A stretch of 64,000 nucleotides of DNA from Hyphomicrobiaceae bacterium (GTDB taxonomy: Bacteria > Pseudomonadota > Alphaproteobacteria > Rhizobiales > Devosiaceae): contig JACKJF010000005.1 in assembly GCA_020638095.1 (NCBI GenBank), positions 62,001 to 126,000 on the forward strand, written 5' to 3'. Below, piece by piece: positions 18,402 to 27,167 of the stretch. Each line of letters opens with the position of its first letter. Within the stretch, counting starts at the first letter, position 1. The translations under genes were made by a program, and so were the position numbers. Under the pieces are notes generated by a model that saw only the letters and a list, made by a program, of their open reading frames with translations, did no database searches and had not been told where the DNA came from.

Positions 18402-19466
18402 TTACCGTCCCAGAATGCGGTTGATGTGACCCATCTTGCGGCCGGGTTTCGGCTCGTGCTTGCCATAGTCGTGCGGTTGGCGGAGATCCTGCGCGCCATC
18501 GAAAATCGACTCGATTTCGGAACCGAGCAGGTTCTTCATCTGCACGTCGGCCAGCCGGGTCGTATCGCCCAGCGGCAGGCCGGTGATGGCGCGGATATGC
18601 TGTTCGAACTGATCGGCGACGCAGACCGCTTCGGTCCAGTGGCCGGAATTGTGAACCCGCGGCGCAATCTCGTTGACCAGAAGCTTTGGCATTTCCTTGT
18701 ACTTGCTGACGAAGAATTCGACGCCCATGACGCCGACATAGTCGAGCTCGCTGACGATCTCGACCGCGACCTGGCGCGCGCGCGCAGCGGTCTCGTGGGA
18801 CACCGAGGCGGGAACGGTCGACGTGTCGAGAATGTGGTTCCGGTGCACGTTCTCGGCGGGGTCGTAGGTTGCCGTTTCGCCCGAAGCCGAGCGCGCGACG
18901 ATCACCGAAATCTCGTGGGTGAAATCGATGAAGCCCTCAAGAATGAGGATCTGGCCCTCAAGTTCTGAAAAGGCGCTTTCGGCATCGGATGCCACGCGGA
19001 TGATGCGCTGGCCTTTTCCGTCATAGCCAAAGCGGGTGGTCTTGAGGACGGCGGGAAGCCCGATCGCGGCAATCGCCTGATCAAGTTCTTCGCGGGTCTC
19101 GACCTTTCGAAACGGTGCAACACTGGTGAGGCCGGCGAGGAACGATTTCTCGAGAATCCGGTCCTGAGAAATGCGTAGCGCCTCGGCACTTGGAAAGAGC
19201 GGCTTGCGGGCCGCGAGGAAATCGACGGTCGCGTCGGGAATGTTCTCGAATTCGTATGTCACGAGATCGACCGCGCCGGCAAATTGCGCCAGTGCGCCTA
19301 CGTCTTCATAGGCCGCGCAGGTGTGCCATCGGGTCACGTCGAAGGCCGGGCTTTGCGGGTCGGGACAGTAGATATGGGCCCTGAAACCCAGTCGCGAGGC
19401 GGCAAGGGCAAGCATGCGTCCGAGCTGGCCGCCGCCGAGAATGCCGATGGTCCGCCGTTCCAGCAT
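18402..19466 (-). CDS. purK: N5-carboxyaminoimidazole ribonucleotide synthase
   Basis: Purine synthesis enzyme: ATP-dependent carboxylation of aminoimidazole ribonucleotide with bicarbonate. 354 residues with an ATP-grasp fold. The N-terminal [16 protein letters not shown] loop, the ATP-binding [12 protein letters not shown], and [13 protein letters not shown] near residue 265 are the family hallmarks. The start codon lies 2 bases from the purE stop, so it is the second gene of a purEK operon. Confidence 0.96.
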   Translation of the reverse strand: MLERRTIGILGGGQLGRMLALAASRLGFRAHIYCPDPQSPAFDVTRWHTCAAYEDVGALAQFAGAVDLVTYEFENIPDATVDFLAARKPLFPSAEALRISQDRILEKSFLAGLTSVAPFRKVETREELDQAIAAIGLPAVLKTTRFGYDGKGQRIIRVASDAESAFSELEGQILILEGFIDFTHEISVIVARSASGETATYDPAENVHRNHILDTSTVPASVSHETAARARQVAVEIVSELDYVGVMGVEFFVSKYKEMPKLLVNEIAPRVHNSGHWTEAVCVADQFEQHIRAITGLPLGDTTRLADVQMKNLLGSEIESIFDGAQDLRQPHDYGKHEPKPGRKMGHINRILGR

Positions 19467-19468
19467 CG

Positions 19469-19960
19469 CTACTCGTCGCTGGGGAATTGCGGCACGGAAT
19501 CGGTGTTCTGCTCGCGGAATTCGGTCAGGGCCGCATCGACCTCTGGGTCGCTCAGCGCAAGCACCGCCGCGGCAAGAAGCGCCGCATTCTTTGCACCGGC
19601 CTCACCGATGGCGAGGGTGCCGACGGGAATGCCGGCGGGCATCTGGACGATTGACAGCAGGGAATCCTGACCGGAGAGGGCACGGCTCTGTACCGGCACG
19701 CCAAAGACCGGAAGGGTGGTCAGTGCCGCTATCATGCCGGGCAGGTGGGCTGCGCCGCCGGCACCGGCGATAATGACCTTGAATCCCATTTCCTTGGCCG
19801 ATTGCGCGAATTCGTACATGCGCTCTGGCGTGCGGTGGGCCGAAACGATGCGCGCCTCGTACTCGATCTTGAGTTCTTCAAGCGTTTCGGCGGCGGCGCG
19901 CATGGTCGGCCAGTCGGACTGGCTGCCCATGACAATGGCGACAGGGGGCGTTTCGATCAT
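19469..19960 (-). CDS. purE: N5-carboxyaminoimidazole ribonucleotide mutase
   Basis: Converts N5-CAIR, made by PurK, to CAIR in purine synthesis. 163 residues with [10 protein letters not shown] at the N-terminus, SAHRTPERM with the catalytic histidine, and [21 protein letters not shown] lies 7 bases before the ATG at 19960; the in-frame upstream extension of 18 codons lacks a signal and is not counted. It is the first gene of the purEK operon. Confidence 0.96.
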   Translation of the reverse strand: MIETPPVAIVMGSQSDWPTMRAAAETLEELKIEYEARIVSAHRTPERMYEFAQSAKEMGFKVIIAGAGGAAHLPGMIAALTTLPVFGVPVQSRALSGQDSLLSIVQMPAGIPVGTLAIGEAGAKNAALLAAAVLALSDPEVDAALTEFREQNTDSVPQFPSDE

Positions 19961-20032
19961 CGAAAGCTCCGGAACAATGGTTTGGCGTGTAGCCGAATTG
20001 GCGGGGCGCGGCAAGCGCTGCCACCCGACCCC

Positions 20033-20248
20033 TCAGGCAATGATGTCGGGGGTAACGAGGTCCTCGAGGCGGATGATCTCGTCCTTGAGCTTCAGCTTCT
20101 TCTTCTTCAGCCGCTGGATCATCATGCGGTCCGCGCCCGGGAATTGTTCGAGCATGTGGATCGCCGCATCGAGATCGGCATGCTCCTGCCGCTTGGTCGC
20201 CAGCTTCAGCCCAAGCTCAGCTTTTTGCTCTTCAGAAAGGTCGAACAT
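20033..20248 (-). CDS. DUF465 (YdcH-like) small coiled-coil protein
   Basis: A 71-residue helical protein of the DUF465/YdcH family. Two predicted helices are separated near residue 37 by FPGADRMMIQRL, and the second is KKKKLKLKDEIIRLED, the family's most conserved block. Function is unknown. It is divergent from a second, shorter DUF465 gene on the plus strand 169 bp away and lies just upstream of purE, 72 bp before it. Confidence 0.85.
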   Translation of the reverse strand: MFDLSEEQKAELGLKLATKRQEHADLDAAIHMLEQFPGADRMMIQRLKKKKLKLKDEIIRLEDLVTPDIIA

Positions 20249-20417
20249 TTACGCCGCAATTCGCTCCCGGATCCAGTCTACAGGATGTTGGGAGATTGTT
20301 TACGCATTCTTTATCAGGTCGCCGCACTTTTCCCCATCCCCGCATTCGCCCCAATCGACAATATGACAGTTTGGTGTCATTCTCGATCTGTTCGAAGCAC
20401 AGCAAGGGAGTTTGTTC

Positions 20418-20594
20418 ATGTCGACACTTTCCCATCTCAATGCGCTCGTTGAGCGTCATGAGCAGTTGGAAAAGCAAATTGCCCAGGAGTTGCAGCATCC
20501 CAGTTATGATGACCTCAAGGTCCGCGAGTTGAAACGGCGGAAGCTTGAGTTGAAGGACGAAATGGCGCGGCTTGAAGGCGAGGACCGACATTAG
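20418..20594 (+). CDS. DUF465 (YdcH-like) small coiled-coil protein, second copy
   Basis: A 58-residue protein: HLNALVERHEQLEKQIAQEL, a short turn with PSYDDLKV, then LKRRKLELKDEMARLE, closely like the second helix of the neighbouring copy. AAGGGAG sits 7 bases before the ATG at 20418. It has its own strong terminator after the stop, so it is monocistronic. Function unknown. Confidence 0.85.
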   Translation: MSTLSHLNALVERHEQLEKQIAQELQHPSYDDLKVRELKRRKLELKDEMARLEGEDRH

Positions 20595-20618
20595 TCCCAG
20601 AACCAATCGTTTCATTGA

Positions 20619-20646
20619 AGCGGCTTCCGGCGACCCGGAAGCCGTT
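20619..20646 (+). terminator. Intrinsic terminator after the plus-strand DUF465 gene
   Basis: A perfect 10-bp stem CGGCTTCCGG with complement, 4-base loop CGAC, then TTTT. Confidence 0.9.
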
Positions 20647-20656
20647 TTCATTTGGG

Positions 20657-21418
20657 CTAGAGGCCAAACGTTCCGATGGCGCCGTCATAGATGAGTTTGA
20701 GCGAAACCAGAAACATCAGGCCATAGGCGATCTGGTAGAACGATTTCACCGAAATCCGGTGAACAAGCCAGATGCCGCCAAGCACCGCGAGGATGCCGAT
20801 GGGTGCGGCGACGGCTGAAATCTCAAGGCTCGACAGGCTGATCTGCCCCAGCGCGAAATAGGGGATGAGCTTGAAGAGATTGACGATGGTGAAGAACCAG
20901 ACCGAGGTGCCGGCGTAGATGCGCGGCTCCATTTTTCGCGGGAGCGTGTAGATCTGATAGGGCGGACCGCCCGCGTGGGAGATGAAGCTGGTGAACCCGG
21001 CGATCCCACCCCAGAAAGCGCCCCAGGCGCGCGACGGCGGCAGGCCTTCGAGCTTCTTTCTCAGCGGCAACCAGGCATCGAGCACGAAGACCAGGGTGAT
21101 GATGCCAAGAACCAGGGTCACCACCTCGTCGGAAATCACCGAAAACAAAGCCCAGCCGATGGCGATGCCGGCAATGGCACCGGGCAGGACGAGCATCAGG
21201 ATGCGGCGGTCGAATTCCTTGCGATAGGAATAGAAGGCGACCGCGTCCATGCACAAAAGCACCGGCAACATCATGCCCGCGGCTTCCCGCGCCGGCATGA
21301 CAAAGGTCAGAACCGGCACCCCGATCATGCCGAGGGAGTTCATCAGGCCGGACTTTGACAGTCCGACCACGATCGCGGCAAGGGCCACGACGGACCAGAA
21401 GGCGGGGTCGATCGGCAT
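20657..21418 (-). CDS. TauE/SafE family sulfite or organosulfur permease
   Basis: A 253-residue inner-membrane protein with about eight hydrophobic segments. The family repeat is visible as KSGLMNSLGMIGVPVL near residue 24 and GGIAGFTSFISHAGGPPYQIY near residue 135 (split here only by wording). Members export sulfite, sulfoacetate or similar anions; the substrate is not predictable. It is monocistronic, 48 bp downstream of the DUF1013 gene on the same strand. A second, unrelated-position TauE homologue lies at 44.6-45.4 kb. Confidence 0.87.
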   Translation of the reverse strand: MPIDPAFWSVVALAAIVVGLSKSGLMNSLGMIGVPVLTFVMPAREAAGMMLPVLLCMDAVAFYSYRKEFDRRILMLVLPGAIAGIAIGWALFSVISDEVVTLVLGIITLVFVLDAWLPLRKKLEGLPPSRAWGAFWGGIAGFTSFISHAGGPPYQIYTLPRKMEPRIYAGTSVWFFTIVNLFKLIPYFALGQISLSSLEISAVAAPIGILAVLGGIWLVHRISVKSFYQIAYGLMFLVSLKLIYDGAIGTFGL

Positions 21419-21466
21419 TTGGTTCGGGTTCCGGGCGGGGGCGCCAGAACGACGCCCGGGCCTTGA

Positions 21467-22213
21467 TCAGGAGGCGGAATCCTCCTGATCCTCAAGACCG
21501 CGCTTCAGCGACTTGAGGCCGGAAAAGACCGAGTCGGCGTCGTATTCGGTATCGGAAGAGGAAAAGACCGACTCAACCGTGTGCCGTTCTTCCCGTTCCG
21601 TCGTGTCGCCACGGGCCTCGGCGGCGGTCTGCAGGGCTTCTTCGGCCGACAGGAGCCGCGTGCCGGTTTCTGCCTCGTCGCCGACACCGGTTCCGCGATT
21701 GGCGCGCTTGACCTCGTAATCGAGCTCGATCTGGCTGCAAAGGCCAAGGGTCACCGGATCGGCCATGGTGAGGTTTGCATTGTTCCAATGGGTGCCTTCG
21801 CGCACCGCGTCGATGGTCGACTTGGTGGTGCCGACAAGACGGATGATCTGCGCATCCTTGAGTTCGGGATGGTTGCGCACCAGCCACTTGATGGCATTGG
21901 GCCGCTCGTTGCGCCGGGAAATCGGCGTATAGCGCGGGCCACGGCGCTTGGCCTCCGGAACGATGACTTTGCTGTCGGACAGTTGCAGCCGATATTCGGG
22001 ATCTTTCTCGCCCCTGGCGATCTCGTCGCGGGTCAACTGGCCGTTGGAAATGGGGTTCACACCCATGATGCCGCCGGCGACGTCGCCATCGGCGATGCCC
22101 TGAACTTCAAGCGGATGCAGCGCGCAGAAATGGGCGATCTGATCAAAGGTCAGCGCGGTATTGTCGATCAGCCACACGGCCGTGGCCTTGGGCATCAGAA
22201 GGGTCTGGTTCAT
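21467..22213 (-). CDS. trcR: DUF1013 cell-cycle transcriptional regulator (TrcR-like)
   Basis: A 248-residue protein of the DUF1013 family, found almost only in alphaproteobacteria and named TrcR from Caulobacter cell-cycle work. The conserved N-terminal part has LMPKATAVWLIDNTALTFDQIA with a helix-turn-helix-like segment, and RNERPNAIKWLVRNHPELKD further on leads to a second helix-turn-helix IIRLVGTTKSTIDAVR. The last about 70 residues are acidic and variable. It binds DNA in the published case; targets here are unknown. A CtrA-type box lies 1.5 kb upstream, in a different transcription unit. Confidence 0.85.
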   Translation of the reverse strand: MNQTLLMPKATAVWLIDNTALTFDQIAHFCALHPLEVQGIADGDVAGGIMGVNPISNGQLTRDEIARGEKDPEYRLQLSDSKVIVPEAKRRGPRYTPISRRNERPNAIKWLVRNHPELKDAQIIRLVGTTKSTIDAVREGTHWNNANLTMADPVTLGLCSQIELDYEVKRANRGTGVGDEAETGTRLLSAEEALQTAAEARGDTTEREERHTVESVFSSSDTEYDADSVFSGLKSLKRGLEDQEDSAS

Positions 22214-22334
22214 ACTGGTCTCCTCTGGGTGCGCCCGGTTATCCGCCGGAGCGCCCGCCTCGTGCTTGTGCTGGAGGGGAATTAGGCATTGATATAGGCG
22301 GGTTCGGATCTTTTGTCCACTCCGCCGGTCAGGT

Positions 22335-23348
22335 TCAGGGCTTTAGGTCGGGGTCGACCTGAAGAACGATCTTGCCGAAGTGGGTATGGCGCTCCATGGC
22401 CCGGTGCGCTTCGACCACCTCGCCAAGGGCAAAGACGCGAATGCGCGGGAAACGGTAGCGCCCGGCGTTGATATGCGGCCAGACCTGTTCCTTGAGATGG
22501 GTAGCGATCGCCGCCTTCACCTCGGGCGGCTGCGATCGAAGGGTCGAGCCGAAAATGGTCAGGTTCTTGACCAGCACGTGGCTGAAATTGATCTCGGCAT
22601 CGCCGCCGCCCATCAGTGCAAGAATGATCAGCGTGCCGTGGCGGGCGAGGACCCTGAGATTTCGTTCGGCGAAGTCGCCGCCGACAATGTCGAGCACCTT
22701 GTCGACGCCGCGCTTGCCGGTCAGCTCCTTGATTCGAACCTCGAAATCATCCTTGAGGTGCACGATGGCGGCCTCGGCGCCAAGACCGAGGGCATAGCGG
22801 GCCTTTTCCTCGGTCGAGACGGTGCAAAAGGGGATCGCGCCTCTCAGGCGGGCCAACTGGATGGCCGCGCCACCAATGCCGCTCGCCCCGGCATGGACGA
22901 GAACGGTTTCGCCTTCTTTCAATCCGGCGCGGTCGATCAGGGTTTGTTGCACGGTGAAGAGGGTTTCGGGCAGGGCCGCGCCTTCCTCAAATGAACAGGT
23001 CTGGGGTAGCGGCAGGACCTGACCGGCGGGGACGGAAACAAATTCAGCATAGCCGCCGCCGTTGGTCAGGGCGACGACCCGGTCGCCGGCCGAGAACGCG
23101 CCGACGCCGCGCCCGGCTTCTTCGATGATCCCGGCGACCTCGAGCCCTAGGATCCCGGTTGCGCCCCTGGGAGCCGGATAAAGTCCCTGGCGTTGCAGAA
23201 TGTCCGCGCGGTTCACGCCTGCCGCGACGACACGAATGACGACCTCGCCTTCCTGCGCTGCCGGCCTTGGCACGTCGCCGACCGACATCACATCCGGTCC
23301 GCCGGGGCCGGCAACTTCGACGGCGCGCATTTTTGGAAAATTGGTCAT
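22335..23348 (-). CDS. NAD(P)H quinone oxidoreductase, zeta-crystallin/PIG3 type
   Basis: A 337-residue zinc-independent medium-chain reductase. The GroES-like N-terminal domain includes AGVNRADILQRQGLYPAP, typical of the TP53I3/PIG3 subgroup, and the NADPH-binding Rossmann loop is VHAGASGIGGAAIQLA near residue 150. It probably reduces quinones with NADPH in the cytosol. The ATG at 23348 has GGGAG about 9 bases upstream. It is divergently arranged with the DUF1192 gene, only 83 bp away. Confidence 0.9.
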   Translation of the reverse strand: MTNFPKMRAVEVAGPGGPDVMSVGDVPRPAAQEGEVVIRVVAAGVNRADILQRQGLYPAPRGATGILGLEVAGIIEEAGRGVGAFSAGDRVVALTNGGGYAEFVSVPAGQVLPLPQTCSFEEGAALPETLFTVQQTLIDRAGLKEGETVLVHAGASGIGGAAIQLARLRGAIPFCTVSTEEKARYALGLGAEAAIVHLKDDFEVRIKELTGKRGVDKVLDIVGGDFAERNLRVLARHGTLIILALMGGGDAEINFSHVLVKNLTIFGSTLRSQPPEVKAAIATHLKEQVWPHINAGRYRFPRIRVFALGEVVEAHRAMERHTHFGKIVLQVDPDLKP

Positions 23349-23431
23349 GGAAGGTCTCCCGGGCGGCGCTTGCACAATGCGACACGCGCACTAGACTTGC
23401 AATCATTCGGGGATTTGAGACCGGGGCGGCG

Positions 23432-23614
23432 ATGGACGAGGACGAGAAGAAGAAGCGGATCGGTTTTGAACTTGGCAGCTCGCTCGAAAGCCTGTCGGTC
23501 GATGCACTCAGGGAATTGCTGGCCGCCATCCACGAAGAGGCCGCGCGCATCGAGGCGGAGATCGGAAAGAAGGGCCAGTCGCGGGCCGATGCCGACAGCT
23601 TCTTCAAGCTCTGA
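23432..23614 (+). CDS. DUF1192 small protein
   Basis: A 60-residue acidic, helical protein of the DUF1192 family: charged start, then ESLSVDALRELLAAIHEEAARIEAEI and a final SRADADSFFKL, the conserved end of this family. It is widespread in alphaproteobacteria next to DUF1465, as here. Function unknown. Confidence 0.85.
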   Translation: MDEDEKKKRIGFELGSSLESLSVDALRELLAAIHEEAARIEAEIGKKGQSRADADSFFKL

Positions 23615-23676
23615 GGCGGTCGAAACGATTTACCTTTATGGCGACTTAGGGGGCAGGGTTAAGAAAGTGACTCCCG

Positions 23677-23691
23677 TTAACCTTCAATTAA
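23677..23691 (+). promoter_or_regulatory. CtrA-type box
   Basis: TTAA, seven bases, TTAA: an exact match to the canonical site of the alphaproteobacterial cell-cycle regulator CtrA. It is about 25 bases upstream of a compact region with a 5' hairpin and an intrinsic terminator, the right distance to activate a promoter from around position -35. Confidence 0.65.
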
Positions 23692-23712
23692 CCCGATTTG
23701 GTTAAGGTTATC

Positions 23713-23806
23713 ACATCCAGTTGTCCTGGATTTCATCAGAGCGGTTTCTCCCTCTGTTTGACGCCTCCCTGTTAACTTCGAGAGCCGTATCTTGCGGCTC
23801 TTTTTT
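23713..23806 (+). ncRNA. Candidate small RNA, about 94 nt, CtrA-box driven
   Basis: Between DUF1192 and DUF1465 there is no credible protein gene. The segment starts with a hairpin (ATCCAG and complement, 5-base loop, 23715-23731), has an unstructured pyrimidine-rich middle with CTCCCTC and CCTCCC, which could pair with Shine-Dalgarno sequences, and ends in a terminator. This is the layout of known rhizobial trans-acting sRNAs. Alternatively it is merely the 3' end of a long DUF1192 transcript. I inferred the 5' end from the CtrA box. Confidence 0.55.
23781..23806 (+). terminator. Intrinsic terminator, 3' end of the candidate small RNA
   Basis: Seven-base-pair stem AGAGCCG with its complement, 7-base loop, followed by TTTTTT. 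Confidence 0.85.
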
Positions 23807-23933
23807 CTTTTTGGGGCGGGCGATTTCCCGCTCCGGACCATTAACCGCCCGAGACCATTTCGAGGCCGGCGTGGTGACGCAAGCCGCCGATTGAGCTAGA
23901 CTTTTTCAGAGAATAGCTGACCATTCGAGCCCT

Positions 23934-24470
23934 ATGTCCGACGAATCGTCCAAACCGAACCAACCAATCGCCTTTGCGCCGCGGCTTGTCGCCTCGGAGA
24001 ATTTTCGCGCGCTTTATGCCGAGGGCATGGCGCTGATCGAGGATGTGGCGGCCTATCTCGATGGCGCGGGCCGCGCCGAAAGCCGGCACCTGCCGCGCGA
24101 AGCGGCGCTGGTCTACGCCTCCGAATCGATGCGGCTGACGACGCGGCTGATGCAACTGGCGTCGTGGCTGTTGCTGCAGCGTGCGGTCAATGAAGGCGAA
24201 ATCACCGCCGAACATGCACGCAATGAAAAGACCAAGGTCGCCTTTTCCGCCGAGCCGGCAAAACGAGGCGGGCCCGGGTGGGACGAACTCCCTGAGCGAT
24301 TCCGCGACTATGTCGAAAAGGGCGACCGCATTTTCGTGCGGGTCAAGCGCATCGACAGGGCCGATCGCGGCGGGCCTGGTGCGTTGACGGCGGAAACCGA
24401 GGCGTTGCCTGGCAGCATCGGCGCGCAACTGGCGCGGCTCAAAGCGGCGTTCGGGCAGGACAAGGACTGA
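23934..24470 (+). CDS. DUF1465 family protein
   Basis: A 178-residue helical cytosolic protein of the DUF1465 family. The conserved core is FAPRLVASENFRALYAEGM, then YLDGAGRAESRHLPREAAL and SMRLTTRLMQLASWLLLQRAV. It is found in almost all Hyphomicrobiales beside DUF1192 and rpmE. No function has been assigned that I can defend. The ATG at 23934 is the first in frame after the upstream small RNA terminator, and the gene ends at a bidirectional terminator. Confidence 0.85.
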   Translation: MSDESSKPNQPIAFAPRLVASENFRALYAEGMALIEDVAAYLDGAGRAESRHLPREAALVYASESMRLTTRLMQLASWLLLQRAVNEGEITAEHARNEKTKVAFSAEPAKRGGPGWDELPERFRDYVEKGDRIFVRVKRIDRADRGGPGALTAETEALPGSIGAQLARLKAAFGQDKD

Positions 24471-24486
24471 GTGCCTGGCTGAAGCA

Positions 24487-24511
24487 AAAGCCCGGCGCAA
24501 GGCCGGGCTTT
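24487..24511. terminator. Bidirectional terminator between DUF1465 and rpmE
   Basis: A 10-bp perfect stem AAAGCCCGGC with complement and a 5-base loop, in the 66 bp between two convergent genes. Confidence 0.85.
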
Positions 24512-24536
24512 GAAATTCGTCGCGGTGCCGCGGTTC

Positions 24537-24761
24537 CTACGAACCCAGAATACCGGCAAACTTTTCCTTGAAGCGCGAGACGCGGCCGCCGCGGTCGATC
24601 AGATGGCCCGAGCCGCCGGTCCAGGCCGGGTGGGTCTTGGGGTCGATGTCGAGCTTCAGCGTGTCGCCGGCCTTGCCGTAGGTCGAACGGGTTTCATATT
24701 CGGTGCCGTCGGTCATCACCACCTTGATGGCGTGATAGTCGGGATGAATGTCTTTTTTCAT
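24537..24761 (-). CDS. rpmE: 50S ribosomal protein L31
   Basis: A 74-residue large-subunit protein: [19 protein letters not shown] and the later [18 protein letters not shown] are family marks. The zinc-binding cysteines are absent, as is usual in this lineage. The ATG at 24761 gives the standard length; an upstream in-frame extension of 17 codons is spurious. Monocistronic, divergent from the ABC transporter. Confidence 0.96.
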   Translation of the reverse strand: MKKDIHPDYHAIKVVMTDGTEYETRSTYGKAGDTLKLDIDPKTHPAWTGGSGHLIDRGGRVSRFKEKFAGILGS

Positions 24762-24986
24762 CGGTCTGTCTCGCGGGTCAGCGGCCAAGCGCCGCCTGAG
24801 GTTTCGGGCCAAACAAAAGCGGACGCGATGGGCGTCCGTCGGGCCTCTTCAGGTTCGTGGCCGGGTTGTATACGCAAAAGGCTGCCAAATGCAAGGGGCG
24901 GTCAGATGCTTGGGGCGGCCTGGCGGCGGTTGCGCTTGGGCGGTGCAGCGCCTATCTAGGCGCCATTGCTTCGGAGCGCGATTGAA

Positions 24987-26807
24987 ATGGCCGATACGAG
25001 CACCGCCGAACCAGCCAAGCCCGGCCTGCGCCTTCTCTCGGAATCCGACAAGCCTGCCGACAATCTCAAACCGCTTCGGCAGCTTTTGCCCTACGTGCTG
25101 CGCTACCCCGTGCGGCTCGGGTTGACGCTGCTTTTCCTCCTGGTTGCGGCCATGTCGCAATTGTTCATTCCGGTCATGGCGCGCGGGCTGGTGGACCAGG
25201 GCTTCATCGAGCAGAACCTCGAACAGGTTGCCGGCTATGGCTGGCTGATCCTTCTGGTTGCGGCGGTTTCGGCCGTGGCGGGCGGCGCGCGCTTCTATTT
25301 CATTTCGATCATTGGCGAACGGGTTCTGACCGATATCCGGACTGCCGTGTTCAACCATCTGCTCGAACTCGACTCGACCTTTTTCGATACGCACCGGACC
25401 GGCGAACTGACCTCGCGGCTCAATGGCGACGTGGCGACGGTGCGGGGAGCCATCGGTTCGAGCGCAACGCTGGCGCTACGTTCGACCGTCCTTTTCATCG
25501 GATCGCTGGTTCTGATGTTCCTGACGAACTGGCAGCTGGCGCTAGGGGTTATGGTCGCGATCCCCTTGCTGGTTTTCCCCATCCTTTATTTTGCGCGACG
25601 CCTGAGAAAAATGTCGCGGCGAACTCAGGACGCGCTGGCCGACCTTTCGGCCATGGCGACCGAGGTCCTGAGCTCGACCAAGACGGTCAAGGCCTTCACC
25701 CAGGAGGCGGCACAGGCGGAGGTTTTCGACCGGCACGCCGAGGCAAGCTATGGCGCCGAGGTCGTTCGGTTGAGGGCCCGGTCGGTTCTGATCGCGGTGG
25801 TCACATTCGTTGCCACCGGTGCGATTGTGCTCCTGCTGTGGTGGGGGGCGAAGTCTGTCTTCGACGGATCGGTGACCGCGGGCCAATTGGCGCAGTTCCT
25901 CATCTATGCCTTCATGGCTTCGACGTCGCTGATGAGTGTTTCGGAAATCATGGGCACGCTACAGACGGTTGCCGGGGCGACCGAGCGGCTGATCGAGATT
26001 CTCAATACGCCGTCCCGCATGAAGATTGCCGAGCATCCGGTGCCGCTGCCCGAGCCGCCGCTCGGCACGGTCCGGTTCGAACATGTCGGCTTTTCCTATT
26101 TGACGCGCGGACATGAAGTAGTCTTGCGCGACGTGTCCTTTTCCGTCGCCAAGGGCGAGACGGTTGCCATCGTTGGACCATCGGGGGCGGGAAAATCGAC
26201 GGTCTTTGCCCTGCTGCAGCGTTTCTACGATCCGACAAAGGGCACGGTCCGGGTGGACGGCGTCGACATTCTCGACCTCCATCCGCGCGACCTTCGCCGG
26301 CGCTTTGCCTATGTGGAGCAGGAGTCGACGATCTTTGCCGGGACGGTGGCCGACAATATCCGTTTCGGCAAACCCGAAGCCACGATGGAGGAGATCATCA
26401 CGGCGGGAAAGGCGGCACTGGTCGACGAGTTTGTCGGGGCGCTGCCAAGCGGCTATGACACGATTGTCGGCGAACGCGGGGTCATGCTTTCGGGCGGGCA
26501 GAAACAGCGCATCGCCATTGCCCGCGCGCTACTCAAGGATGCGCCGATCCTTCTGCTCGACGAGGCGACGAGCGCACTCGATGCCCAGTCGGAGCGGCTG
26601 GTTCAGTTGGCGCTCGAACGGCTCATGGAGGGGCGGACGACCCTCGTCATCGCCCACCGGCTCGCGACGATCCGCGACGCGGACCGGATCCTCGTGCTCG
26701 ATGGCGGCGCGCTGATCGCCGAGGGCACGCATGCCGAACTGATGAAGCAGGGCGGGCGTTACGCCGAACTCGCCAAGCTGCAGTTCGAGGCTTCGGCGGC
26801 AGAGTAG
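24987..26807 (+). CDS. ABC transporter with fused permease and ATPase domains (exporter)
   Basis: A 606-residue half-transporter of the MsbA/BmrA type that works as a homodimer in the inner membrane. Six transmembrane helices (residues about 40-320) precede the nucleotide-binding domain: Walker A GPSGAGKST near residue 395, signature LSGGQKQR, Walker B ILLLDEATSALD and the H-loop IAHR. It probably exports lipids or drugs; the substrate is not deducible. The ATG at 24987 is preferred over an upstream TTG. Downstream lies a repeat-rich gap. Confidence 0.93.
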   Translation: MADTSTAEPAKPGLRLLSESDKPADNLKPLRQLLPYVLRYPVRLGLTLLFLLVAAMSQLFIPVMARGLVDQGFIEQNLEQVAGYGWLILLVAAVSAVAGGARFYFISIIGERVLTDIRTAVFNHLLELDSTFFDTHRTGELTSRLNGDVATVRGAIGSSATLALRSTVLFIGSLVLMFLTNWQLALGVMVAIPLLVFPILYFARRLRKMSRRTQDALADLSAMATEVLSSTKTVKAFTQEAAQAEVFDRHAEASYGAEVVRLRARSVLIAVVTFVATGAIVLLLWWGAKSVFDGSVTAGQLAQFLIYAFMASTSLMSVSEIMGTLQTVAGATERLIEILNTPSRMKIAEHPVPLPEPPLGTVRFEHVGFSYLTRGHEVVLRDVSFSVAKGETVAIVGPSGAGKSTVFALLQRFYDPTKGTVRVDGVDILDLHPRDLRRRFAYVEQESTIFAGTVADNIRFGKPEATMEEIITAGKAALVDEFVGALPSGYDTIVGERGVMLSGGQKQRIAIARALLKDAPILLLDEATSALDAQSERLVQLALERLMEGRTTLVIAHRLATIRDADRILVLDGGALIAEGTHAELMKQGGRYAELAKLQFEASAAE

Positions 26808-27167
26808 AGGCTTGCTTTCGGCCACGTCCCGGGCCTGTCGAAGCCCTCGTGGTTCGACAGGCTCACCATGAGGGCCAACCGGTCGCGCGAATCTTGTTGC
26901 GACTTGCGGCGTCGCTCGGCGCGCTCCAGGCTCAAATCGTTCCGCTGGAACGATTTGTCCCTCCGGGCCGCCTCTCGCTTGTCTAGCCCTCAGCCACAGG
27001 CTTCGGGCGTTCGCACCTAAAATCGCGCCACCGGCGCGATTTTGCACCCTCGGGGGTGCCGGTTTCCGCTGGCGGGGCGCCCGGTGCCTGCGGCGCCTGC
27101 CCTCGCGTTCAACATCTTTCACGCGTCCACCGGACGCGCGAATTCACGCTTCGCGCGAACCAATGCT
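26808..27167. repeat. Gene-free 360-bp region packed with hairpin repeats
   Basis: This gap between the convergent ABC exporter and OmpA-like genes contains at least six short palindromes in 330 bases: 26833-26862 (10-bp arms), 26934-26956 (10-bp arms around GCT), 27019-27043 (11-bp arms around ACC), 27044-27059, 27122-27138 and 27135-27157. Two of them share one design, AAATCG-NN-CC / GG-NN-CGATTT, with the variable pairs changed on both sides together. No credible protein gene is visible. Confidence 0.75.
26986..27015 (+). repeat. Dispersed 30-bp repeat, copy A
   Basis: A segment beginning GCCCTCAGCCACAGG and ending GGGCGTTCGCA. It recurs in inverted orientation at 29334-29363 with 27 of 30 bases identical, and in both places it is followed within a few bases by an 11-bp-arm hairpin with a 3-base loop. 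Confidence 0.7.
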
